NCBI GenBank assembly: GCA_017559955.1
Contig: JAFYPQ010000024.1
Coordinates: 1 to 64,000, forward strand
DNA: 64,000 nt
DNA from: Bacteroidales bacterium
GTDB taxonomy: Bacteria; Bacteroidota; Bacteroidia; Bacteroidales; G3-4614
Direction of reading: 5' to 3'
Part shown: positions 27,868-36,569 of the stretch, in pieces
How positions within the stretch are numbered: position 1 is the stretch's first letter
Layout: each line of letters begins with the position of its first letter
Made by a program: the position numbers and the translations under genes
The notes under the pieces: model-generated
What the model saw: only the letters and a program-made list of their open reading frames with translations
Database searches by the model: none
Told to the model about the DNA's origin: nothing

Positions 27868-29169
27868 ATGAAAAAGTCTTTATTTGTATTGGGAATGTTC
27901 GTTATAGTAACGACTTTCCATACTTCAGCACAATTACATGTAGATAGTTTGGGTAGAACATTCGTAGGATATGAGACACTGCCAACTACATCTGTCAAAA
28001 CATTAAATGTCGCATCTCCCGACTCAACAGCAGGACTTAATATCGGAAATATATTATCAATATATTCAAAATCGTCAAATGGATTTGTGGGAGGATATAT
28101 AACCGCATCAAATAGTAACCACGGATTAAAAATGTCGGAGCAAGGAAAGATAAAAATAGTCCCAAACGATGGAGATTTAGAACAAACATTAGAGACAGCA
28201 GCGGGATATACATACTATTCACCTCACACAACAATCTATCCCCAGTATTCCGAAGCGGCAGTGAATATAATAACAAACGGAAGCGTAGGCTTACATTCAA
28301 TAATAAAATACCCGACCACAACTACAGGTATCCCAATGGAAGGAATCCGCTAAGATGTTACAAATTCATCAGTATATCCATTTGTTGCATATCAAAAATG
28401 GGGAGGATATTCAGAAAGAACATTTTATGTAAAAGGAAATGGAGAAGTATATGCAGGTGGCGGTTATGTAGAATTATCAGATGCCAATCATAAAGAAGAT
28501 ATAGAAACAATAACCACATCATCATTAGCAAAAATAGACTCGTTACGCCCAGTAACCTACCGCTTTAAAAATAATGCTTCTCAACAAAATAAATCTCAAA
28601 ATAATAGTACCGCCACAGCAAACACCAATCCCAAGAAAATAGGATTAATAGCCCAAGAAGTAGAACAGGTAATCCCCGAAGCAGTACGAACAGCAGAAGA
28701 CGGAACAAAAGGAATAGCATATAATGAAATAATACCATTACTAATAAATGCCATACAAGAACTCAATACCGCAGTACAAGACCAACAAATAGAGATAACT
28801 GAATTACAAGCAGAAATAGAGGAATTAAAAAATCCCTCAACACCATTGTTGCCACAACCCATAACAACAAAAAGTGTAGCACAAAATTCATCAAGCATAT
28901 CAAATACTATTGATGAAGCATATATGTCGCAAAACGCCCCCAACCCATTTAGTGGCGAAGCAGAAATAAGATACCAAGTACCACAAACAGCAATATCAGC
29001 ATATATAGGAATATATAATCTTAATGGCCTGCAAATACAACAATACCCATTAGAAAAAGGAGCAGGAACAATAACAATATCAGCAGGAAATCTTTCATCA
29101 GGAATATACATATACTCTCTTATAATAGATGGAGAGGAAGTAGAGACACGAAGAATGGTAGTGCAATAG
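27868..29169 (+). pseudogene. S74-chaperone/T9SS protein interrupted by in-frame stop
   Basis: Two open stretches (27868-28353 and 28354-29169) lie in the same frame, split by a single TAA at 28351-28353; together they would give 433 residues. The first half has a signal peptide (ending TSAQ). The second holds a peptidase_S74 intramolecular-chaperone-like domain (SDANHKEDIETI, then KKIGLIAQEVEQVIPEAV), a short coiled coil, and a complete Por-type sorting domain (SQNAPNPFSGEAEIRYQVP). No frameshift is needed and the codon quality is the same on both sides. It is therefore a recent nonsense mutation, a sequencing error, or an unusual readthrough. Confidence 0.8.
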
Positions 29170-29219
29170 GACATCATATACGATAAGGACAAAAGTAATA
29201 ACCTCTAAAATGCACTATT

Positions 29220-32200
29220 ATGAAATCAAAAAGATATACTCCCAAAATATTGTCAATAATAATATTATTGGCAACAATGTTATTGCCATACACAATAACA
29301 GCCCAAAACATAACAGGAGGATTAGACCCTGATACTTTAGACATCTCGTTAGGGAAAACAGGGACATATGATGATATAGAAGCAAAAGGCTTAGAGCAAT
29401 ATGCTGAAGAGGGATTTCCTGCACTTCCCTCAAAGAGATTACGCTATGTATTACCACAAGGAGCAGAAATAACCAATATAGAGATTGTTTACAGCGATAC
29501 AACTCTATATCCCGGATTGTATAATATATTTCCACAACAGCCAGCAGAATATTATTGGAATCCCGAAGAAACAACCACCCTTGTAAAAAATGATAGTATA
29601 TACAGTTTAAATCAATCATACCCCGCTGAAGGAGTAAGAATAGTATCACAAGGAGAAGAGTTTGGGTATAATATCGTAACAATAGAGGTAACACCCTTTA
29701 TATATAACCCCATAACAAAAGTGTTATGTGTTAGAGATGTAGAATATACACTAAACCATACACAAGATTCTCTCCCGATAAGACAGCCAAAGATGTCTCA
29801 ATCACGCTTTAAGAAAATACAATCATTAGTAAAAGCAACAATTGAAAATAAAGAAGACATTGAAGAGTATGCCCCTGCTGTAATAATAACAGGCCAAATG
29901 CAAAATGCGGCATTGGTAACAACCCAAACAAGAGGAGGGTTAAAATCAATAGCAGATGCCACACCATTACAATTTTTAGGAGAAGTAACACCTGAATATA
30001 TTGTTATAACTTGTGATTCATTAATACCTGCATTTTCAAAATTAATAGAATGGAGAAAAGATTTAGGTTATAGAACCATAGTAAAGAGTGTAGAATCGAT
30101 ATACGAAGAGTATAATACTGGAAGTAAAATACATAGCATAAAAGCCTATTTAGATGAATGCTATAAAAATTGGGGTACTCTATATATTTTATTCGGAGGA
30201 GATATTGATATAGTTCCCTCACAAATAAATGATAATAGGTATGCACATGACTATTTTTATGTAAAACAAGAATCGAATAATACACATCTATTCTCTCGTA
30301 TCCCAGCACAAAATAGTCAAGAGGCAAGAATTATTATTGATAAAATAATCACATACGAAAAAGGTAATTTTTATAACCCTTCTTATGTCAATAATTATCT
30401 TGCTATATGTGGAATTATTAGATCTAATAAAGATACTATTTACAACCATGAGTATTTTAGAAAATGGGATTTATATAAGAATAACAATTCTATTAATGTT
30501 AATGATTATTATATTGTTGATGATGTTAATTGTTCAAGATACATCTATAAAGACGAATCTGAATTGGAATTTCAATGTCCAATATTTTCTCCCGATAGTG
30601 CTGTAGAACTGAATTCTCTAAATATGTTCAATGGAATAAATGGAGAATTATTCAATAATACTAAATTTCATATTGTTTATCACGAAGACCATAGTATGGA
30701 GGATAATTTTGGAAGTTCTTCAAATGATAAAAGAGAAAGTATATTTATTAAAGACATAGAAGCTTTGGCAAATTGTAATAGGTTATACCAAATTGTATAT
30801 TCAAATGGATGTAAAATATCTAATTTTGCAATGGATTGCATTTCTGAAAGTTATATAAAACACCCTAATTCTGGATGTATTGCATTTTTTGGTAATTCTC
30901 CTAATGGTTATGCTGAAAAATATGGTTATGATAGCTTTATATCTGCAATTCATAATACAAAGAATAATAGAGTTTCAGAATTACTAAATATTATAACAAC
31001 AGATATAAAGTATTATAAAATGGCAGTTTTTGGAGATCCATTAACTTCTGTATGGACTAAAATCCCCCAAACATTATCTGTTAATGTAGAAGATATAAGC
31101 AATGATGGAGGATATACACTTTTACCTATATCTGTTACAAATCTTCAAGAAGGAGAAATTGCAGAAGTAACAATAAGAAACGGTAATGATATATTTGCGA
31201 AGGCTGAAATAACCTCTACAGATAATAGTAAAACATTTGCATTCTTGCCACATACAAACGATAGTATAACAGTATCTGTTACATCACTTGATTATAAACC
31301 TGTAATAATGAAAGTTGCAGATATTGTACCTGAAAATAGGCTTACTCTAAGTGAATATGAAGATATAATATTTACGACAGAAAATCCAACCATAATAACA
31401 GATGGCGCAATTGCGGGGGCAACAACAAAAATATCTTTACCAATTGCAAATAGAGGAATGTCTCAAGCCTCAGGGGTATCTGCAACACTTAGATATATTC
31501 AAGAATCATTGTCTGATACAATAATAACTATATTAGATTCAATACAAGTTTATGGGAATATAGCTCCTGGGGCAGAAGTTACAAAAGAGTTTACTATTAT
31601 AACAGATAAAAATGCCCAAACATTGTTAAGAGATGGAGCATTAAATGGTAATAAACTACAACTACAAATAAGCGATTCAGAAGGCAATAGTTATACGGAA
31701 ACATTTAAAATAAATATATATGCACCTGAAATAGATATTGTAAATTATTCTCATAGAAGCACAAATGTTACATTAACATTTAGAAATAAAACAGTAGTTC
31801 CTATATGCTTAAACTATTTTGGAGGGACAAACAATATCGTAGATAGTACAACGGTTGTCAATTTCACACCTGTAATGGATGAATATATAATAGGAGCAGG
31901 AGAAACCATAAAAAGAACATTTAAAGTAACAAAAAGTACATTAAACAACAATATACATTGCAATATTGTAGTGAAGAGCAAATATGGGCAGGAGTGGGAA
32001 TACACATTTGATACAGAAGATAGACCTCCTAAAGTAATTTTAAAAGCTCAATCAGAAGGAGATAATATAAAATTATCTTGGGTTTTTAAGAGAAATCAAG
32101 ACAAAAATATAGAAATTTCAGGATATAAAATAATTAGGCATGATGTAAATACTGACGGAATAATTAGCAATACATCTCTCTATCTCAACGAATATCCAAT

Positions 32201-34136
32201 TAATACTAAATCATATACGGATTATAACGCATCTGCTAATGATTATTATTATAGAGTTGCAGCAGTGTCAGAATATGGAAGAATAGGAATATATGATACG
32301 GTTTATGTGTATAAAGAGAATAGGATTAAAGAAGGTTTTCCTATAAAGTATCTCCCAAGAGGAGTAGAAAAAGATACTACTTTCAAATATACATATAGTG
32401 GATATTCTCCAGTTCTTTTAAAAGATATAGATAACGATGGGGAAGATGATATATTTACTGCCTTTTCAGGTGTAAGCACAGATAAATGTATTGGGAATAT
32501 AGTAGCAGTAAAAGGTTCTGGCGAGAAAATAATGTTTATGGAGAATGATACAATAAGAGACCATAACAATATGCTATCATTTATGAGGGGTGCAATTGCC
32601 ATAGATGATTTAAATAATAATGGGACATATCAAATGGTTTGTGCGACTAATGATACAAAAGGTACTCCATCGCCAATAAATAAATATAATTTTGAAGATG
32701 GAGTATTTAAAACAGATACTTCTATTCTTTGTGCAGGAGCAGGTCATTATGCCCCTTATGGTGCAATAATTACAAATTTAAGTGAAAACAATAAAGATAA
32801 AAGTATTATAGTCAGGACATCTCCATATTCATGGAATAATAACGGATCAAGAATACATATTTATGACAAAAACTTAAAAATTATTCAGAGTCTCACCGAT
32901 TCTCTTGTATATGAAGGAGATCAAGAAATAAGTATTGAATTAAAATCTTTTGGTCGAATAGCAATCGCAGATGTTAATAACGATTGCAAAAAAGAGATAT
33001 TTGCTGCATGTAGTAATGAAAAAGATACTACATATTTACATAAAGGAATATATATGTGGAGTATGGAAGAAAATGGCAAATATTATGGAATGAGAATATA
33101 TACTAATGATAGTGTACAATTTTGTAGCGATATAGTAATTGGAGATATAGATGGAGACCTACAAAAGGAGATAATATTTGCTGCAAAAATGAATAGAGAT
33201 ACAACATTTACATTTAATATTTTGAAAAAAGATATTAATGGTAATTATTACTGTAGTTTTTCTCAGTATATCCCATACAATTTGAATTCAGAATTTAAAG
33301 TTCTACCATTATCACTTGGGGATATTACGGGAGATAATATCCCTGAAGTAGTATTTGTTGTTACTTATGAATATAGTAAATTTGTAGATGGGAATGAACA
33401 AAGATCTAATATAAATTATGTTTACACATATAATATTGATGATGGTCTTAAATGTCTTGGTAAAGATTTAAAGGTATATACAAATGTATCTCCTTTAATT
33501 GCAGATGTTAATGGAGATAATATAGCAGAAATAATACTTCAATCTGAAGGGGAAGAAGGAGAATCTGGAGTTATATATGCATATAATTATGATGGAACAG
33601 CCGTAAAAGGATTCCCTATAAATTTGAGAACCAATTTTACAGGAAGTATTGCAGCAGGAGATATAGATGGTGATGGAAAGACAGAACTTGTAGGAGGCTC
33701 ATATCGTAGCATATATGCATGGGATACAGAAGGAGATGTATCACTGATAGAATGGGGAATGGCACATGGTAATTACCCTTCTACAGGAGAATATATAAAT
33801 AACAAAAAATATACGACTTTAAAATCAAATACAACCATAGATTCTTCAATTCTTAAAATTCCAATGGTTATCCCTTCGGGTTTAACATATAGAGTTACGG
33901 GAGAATTAACTTCAATATCAGATTGTGGCAAACAAGCAAATTCTATAACTATTTTGGACGGAGGAACATTAATAATAGATGGAGGTATTATTCATGATGC
34001 CTTTATAAAAGTATGCTCAGGAGGAACATTAACTATTACAAACGAAGGAGTAATAGATATGACAATAGAGGGAGAACAAAAAATAGATATAGAACAAGGA
34101 GCAATATTCAATTTGATAAAAGGAATAATTAAATAG
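29220..34136 (+). CDS. Secreted C25 (gingipain-family) peptidase with FG-GAP repeats
   Basis: A 1,638-residue exported protein. After the signal peptide (ending ITAQN) and a propeptide-like region comes a caspase-fold C25 domain (about 255-620), beginning PEYIVITCDSLIPAF. Candidate catalytic residues are H488 or H491 in VYHEDHS and C531 in SNGCK, about 40 residues apart as expected for the family. Ig-like and fibronectin-like segments follow. Calcium-binding FG-GAP repeats (DIDNDGEDDIF, DIDGDLQKEI, DVNGDNIAEI, DIDGDGKTEL) cover about 1065-1500. The C-terminal 100 residues look like a beta-helix (GGTLIIDGG) and lack an obvious type A sorting signal. It is probably secreted by T9SS; substrate unknown. 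Confidence 0.75.
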   Translation: MKSKRYTPKILSIIILLATMLLPYTITAQNITGGLDPDTLDISLGKTGTYDDIEAKGLEQYAEEGFPALPSKRLRYVLPQGAEITNIEIVYSDTTLYPGLYNIFPQQPAEYYWNPEETTTLVKNDSIYSLNQSYPAEGVRIVSQGEEFGYNIVTIEVTPFIYNPITKVLCVRDVEYTLNHTQDSLPIRQPKMSQSRFKKIQSLVKATIENKEDIEEYAPAVIITGQMQNAALVTTQTRGGLKSIADATPLQFLGEVTPEYIVITCDSLIPAFSKLIEWRKDLGYRTIVKSVESIYEEYNTGSKIHSIKAYLDECYKNWGTLYILFGGDIDIVPSQINDNRYAHDYFYVKQESNNTHLFSRIPAQNSQEARIIIDKIITYEKGNFYNPSYVNNYLAICGIIRSNKDTIYNHEYFRKWDLYKNNNSINVNDYYIVDDVNCSRYIYKDESELEFQCPIFSPDSAVELNSLNMFNGINGELFNNTKFHIVYHEDHSMEDNFGSSSNDKRESIFIKDIEALANCNRLYQIVYSNGCKISNFAMDCISESYIKHPNSGCIAFFGNSPNGYAEKYGYDSFISAIHNTKNNRVSELLNIITTDIKYYKMAVFGDPLTSVWTKIPQTLSVNVEDISNDGGYTLLPISVTNLQEGEIAEVTIRNGNDIFAKAEITSTDNSKTFAFLPHTNDSITVSVTSLDYKPVIMKVADIVPENRLTLSEYEDIIFTTENPTIITDGAIAGATTKISLPIANRGMSQASGVSATLRYIQESLSDTIITILDSIQVYGNIAPGAEVTKEFTIITDKNAQTLLRDGALNGNKLQLQISDSEGNSYTETFKINIYAPEIDIVNYSHRSTNVTLTFRNKTVVPICLNYFGGTNNIVDSTTVVNFTPVMDEYIIGAGETIKRTFKVTKSTLNNNIHCNIVVKSKYGQEWEYTFDTEDRPPKVILKAQSEGDNIKLSWVFKRNQDKNIEISGYKIIRHDVNTDGIISNTSLYLNEYPINTKSYTDYNASANDYYYRVAAVSEYGRIGIYDTVYVYKENRIKEGFPIKYLPRGVEKDTTFKYTYSGYSPVLLKDIDNDGEDDIFTAFSGVSTDKCIGNIVAVKGSGEKIMFMENDTIRDHNNMLSFMRGAIAIDDLNNNGTYQMVCATNDTKGTPSPINKYNFEDGVFKTDTSILCAGAGHYAPYGAIITNLSENNKDKSIIVRTSPYSWNNNGSRIHIYDKNLKIIQSLTDSLVYEGDQEISIELKSFGRIAIADVNNDCKKEIFAACSNEKDTTYLHKGIYMWSMEENGKYYGMRIYTNDSVQFCSDIVIGDIDGDLQKEIIFAAKMNRDTTFTFNILKKDINGNYYCSFSQYIPYNLNSEFKVLPLSLGDITGDNIPEVVFVVTYEYSKFVDGNEQRSNINYVYTYNIDDGLKCLGKDLKVYTNVSPLIADVNGDNIAEIILQSEGEEGESGVIYAYNYDGTAVKGFPINLRTNFTGSIAAGDIDGDGKTELVGGSYRSIYAWDTEGDVSLIEWGMAHGNYPSTGEYINNKKYTTLKSNTTIDSSILKIPMVIPSGLTYRVTGELTSISDCGKQANSITILDGGTLIIDGGIIHDAFIKVCSGGTLTITNEGVIDMTIEGEQKIDIEQGAIFNLIKGIIK

Positions 34137-34165
34137 ATATTATAAACTTTAAATACGCAAAGATT

Positions 34166-35161
34166 ATGAAACGAATAGATAAAATAATAACTAAATTGGT
34201 TTTGTTAGTTTTGTTTACAACCTCAAATATATCTGTATATGCACAAACAGAAGAAGATATAAAACTTCCCGATGTATTCCCTACTGAAGATGCCGTTTGG
34301 ATAATATCTAAAAAGGCAGAATATTACCATGGGACTCCTTATGAATATTCATGGAAAGAATCATATTATTTATTGGGAGACACAATTATAGAAAATAAGA
34401 AATACTCTAAATTATATTCATTAGAAGGAACATTAGATTCTTTAAAGGTGAAATCTTGTGACTTCTATACCGAAAATCAGTTATATGTAGGAGCAATAAG
34501 AGTTGAGGGAGAACAAGTTTATTTACGACCTCATGAGGTGATATATCATGCAGATGGAAAAATATGTCCTCATATTTTAGGTATAGATTATAATGGTTAT
34601 CCTTATTACAAAAATGAAGATATCGATTATAGTTTTTTTGAAAACGATATTCTTATGTATGATTTTAGTGTAGAGGTATCAGAACGTTTATATATTGACA
34701 ATTATCCATTATCTATTACCAACAATTCTACATGGTGTCTCCATTTTCTTGCTACAGGAATAGTAAAAGGAGTTGGAGAACCACATTCATGGATAAAGGG
34801 AATAGGATCAACTGGAGGGTTATGGTTTAATTTTGATGAACCTAATATGGAAACAGATGAATGGATTTCTCACAATCTTCATTCTTTCCACTACAAAGGC
34901 AAACAATTTTACCCTACTGAAGAATCAGGAATTAACGAAACTCCCAAAGAGGTTAGCAACACCAGAGCATACGTTTCAAATGGCGTGTTGTATATAGAGA
35001 ATGCTGAAGGTATCAACTCAGTAGAGATATATGATACAACAAGCAAAATAATAACCTCAGGAACATACGATAACGCTTCAGTTCAAATTTCATTGCCATC
35101 AACACTTAAAGGAGTGATAATGGTTAAGGTTAACAATGAGGTTGTGAAGGTGATAATTTAA
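34166..35161 (+). CDS. Secreted T9SS protein, paralogue 1
   Basis: A 331-residue protein with a signal peptide (ending VYAQ) and a Por-type sorting domain at the end (about 258-331). It shares the segment EEDIKLPDVFPTEDAVW after the signal, and LHSFHYKGKQFYPTEESGIN before the sorting domain, with the next gene; the middle differs. Catalytic motifs are not recognised. It follows the C25 peptidase by 29 bases and is probably co-transcribed with it. Confidence 0.75.
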   Translation: MKRIDKIITKLVLLVLFTTSNISVYAQTEEDIKLPDVFPTEDAVWIISKKAEYYHGTPYEYSWKESYYLLGDTIIENKKYSKLYSLEGTLDSLKVKSCDFYTENQLYVGAIRVEGEQVYLRPHEVIYHADGKICPHILGIDYNGYPYYKNEDIDYSFFENDILMYDFSVEVSERLYIDNYPLSITNNSTWCLHFLATGIVKGVGEPHSWIKGIGSTGGLWFNFDEPNMETDEWISHNLHSFHYKGKQFYPTEESGINETPKEVSNTRAYVSNGVLYIENAEGINSVEIYDTTSKIITSGTYDNASVQISLPSTLKGVIMVKVNNEVVKVII

Positions 35162-35197
35162 ATATCAACAAAAATAGTTTTATTTAGTCCCAGTTAT

Positions 35198-35238
35198 AGG
35201 GGCAGAGCCATTGGCTTTTGCCTCTATTTTTTGTTTTT
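35198..35238 (+). terminator. Terminator between the two paralogues
   Basis: A 12-bp imperfect stem (35198-35209 with 35213-35225) is followed by a T-rich tract ending at 35238. It lies 37 bases past the stop of paralogue 1. Confidence 0.75.
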
Positions 35239-35264
35239 AATTCTTTTTTTATAAAAAATATATT

Positions 35265-35272
35265 TATATTTG
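35265..35272 (+). promoter_or_regulatory. Possible -7 element of paralogue 2
   Basis: TATATTTG matches TAnnTTTG, 36 bases before the ATG at 35309. It lies behind the terminator, suggesting separate transcription. No TTTG is found at the right spacing. Confidence 0.4.
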
Positions 35273-35308
35273 GGGAGATTAGTATTAACTATTAAAAACT
35301 ATTAGGGT

Positions 35309-36271
35309 ATGAAACGTGTATTATATTTATCAATGGTATTAGCATTGTTTATAGCCTCAAACATCTCTATATATGCACAAACAGAAGAAGATATAAAACT
35401 TCCCGATGTATTTCCTACTGAAGATGCAGTTTGGGTAATAGAAGTAGAAGCACAAGCAGAAAGATCTTGGGCAAATCCAGAAACAGGATTATGGTATGAT
35501 ATATATTATACATACTACACATATTATTTAGAAGGGGATACTATTATGAATGATAAAAAATATTCTAAATTATATGTAAAAGACATACAAAATAATATAG
35601 ATTATGGGTATGTTGGAGGAATAAGAGTTGAGGGTGAGAAGGTATATATTGACCCTGTCGATTTCGATTACGAAACTTTAAATTATGTTACAGGAGGGAG
35701 GGCTCGCATATTTTTTGGAGTTGAAGAAGACGAAGAAGGAGTGTTTGATGAGTTTTGTCTGTATGACTTTTCTTTGAATGAAGAAGATGAGTTTATTACA
35801 GTAAGCATTGCAGAAGGAATAGGAACTCCATATTGTACACCTTTTGAATATAACATTGATTGGGGTTCCTATATTCAATATATTCAAGAAGAATGGATAA
35901 AAGGAATAGGTTCAAAATTTGGTTTATGGTATGATAGGATTGCATATATGACAGGAAGATCTTCATCTTACACGATATATTCTCTTCATTCTTTCCACTA
36001 CAAAGGCAAACAATTTTACCCAACTGAAGAATCAGGTATTAACGAAAGTATTGCAGATACACCCAAAACCAAAGCATACGTTTCAAATGGGGTGTTATAT
36101 ATTGAAAATGCCGAAGGCATAAATTCTGTAGTAGTTTACGATGCAACAGGCAAAGTAATAACTTCTGCTAATGCAAATGGTGTAACTTCTACTCAAATTG
36201 CATTACCTTCAACCATTAAGGGTATGATAATGGTAAAAGTAAATTCAGAAGTAATAAAAGTAGCGATTTAG
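35309..36271 (+). CDS. Secreted T9SS protein, paralogue 2
   Basis: A 320-residue tandem paralogue of the preceding gene: signal peptide ending IYAQ, the shared EEDIKLPDVFPTEDAVW segment, an acidic central region rich in Y and E, then a Por-type sorting domain (about 248-320, ending VNSEVIKVAI). The two copies agree best at both ends and have diverged in the middle, typical of duplicated secreted proteins under selection for the binding part. Function unknown. Confidence 0.75.
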   Translation: MKRVLYLSMVLALFIASNISIYAQTEEDIKLPDVFPTEDAVWVIEVEAQAERSWANPETGLWYDIYYTYYTYYLEGDTIMNDKKYSKLYVKDIQNNIDYGYVGGIRVEGEKVYIDPVDFDYETLNYVTGGRARIFFGVEEDEEGVFDEFCLYDFSLNEEDEFITVSIAEGIGTPYCTPFEYNIDWGSYIQYIQEEWIKGIGSKFGLWYDRIAYMTGRSSSYTIYSLHSFHYKGKQFYPTEESGINESIADTPKTKAYVSNGVLYIENAEGINSVVVYDATGKVITSANANGVTSTQIALPSTIKGMIMVKVNSEVIKVAI

Positions 36272-36281
36272 TAATCGACAC

Positions 36282-36515
36282 TATCCATTAGAAATAAGAA
36301 AAATAATTTATACAATTAATATTATTGAAAATTTAAATGGTAAGATTAGAAAGTACTCTAAATCAAAGCTTTCATTCCCTTCGGATGAAGCCGTTAAGAA
36401 AACCGTTTTTCTTTCCATTAGAGAGATTGAAAAGAAATGGACTCAACCTATTCAGAATTGGGGATTGATTATGAATCAATTTATTCTTATATTTGAAAAC
36501 AGAATTCAGATATAA
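36282..36515 (+). pseudogene. IS256-family transposase remnant, C-terminus
   Basis: An open stretch without start codon reads YPLEIRKIIYTINIIENLNG, then a region with SKLSFPSDEAVKKTVFLS, and ends in PIQNWGLIMNQFILIFENRI before a TAA at 36513. This is the characteristic C-terminus of IS256/Mutator transposases (IYTTNxIExLN, then KKWTxPIxNW). The N-terminal four-fifths is missing. Confidence 0.85.
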
Positions 36516-36539
36516 AGGTGGTATCTGAATCCTGTTTTC
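36495..36539. terminator. Strong hairpin at the IS256 remnant end
   Basis: An 18-bp stem with one mismatch (36495-36512 with 36522-36539) and a 9-base loop overlaps the transposase stop codon. It may serve as terminator for the IS and, from the other side, for the topA operon. GGACACTGCC at 36558-36567 may be the IS terminal repeat, abutting the topA stop. Confidence 0.65.
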
Positions 36540-36569
36540 TCATTTACACAATCTATTGGACACTGCCTA

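Noticed and set aside
28351-28353. Programmed readthrough of the TAA
   Set aside because: No stimulatory hairpin or known recoding context is visible just downstream; a mutation or sequencing error is simpler.
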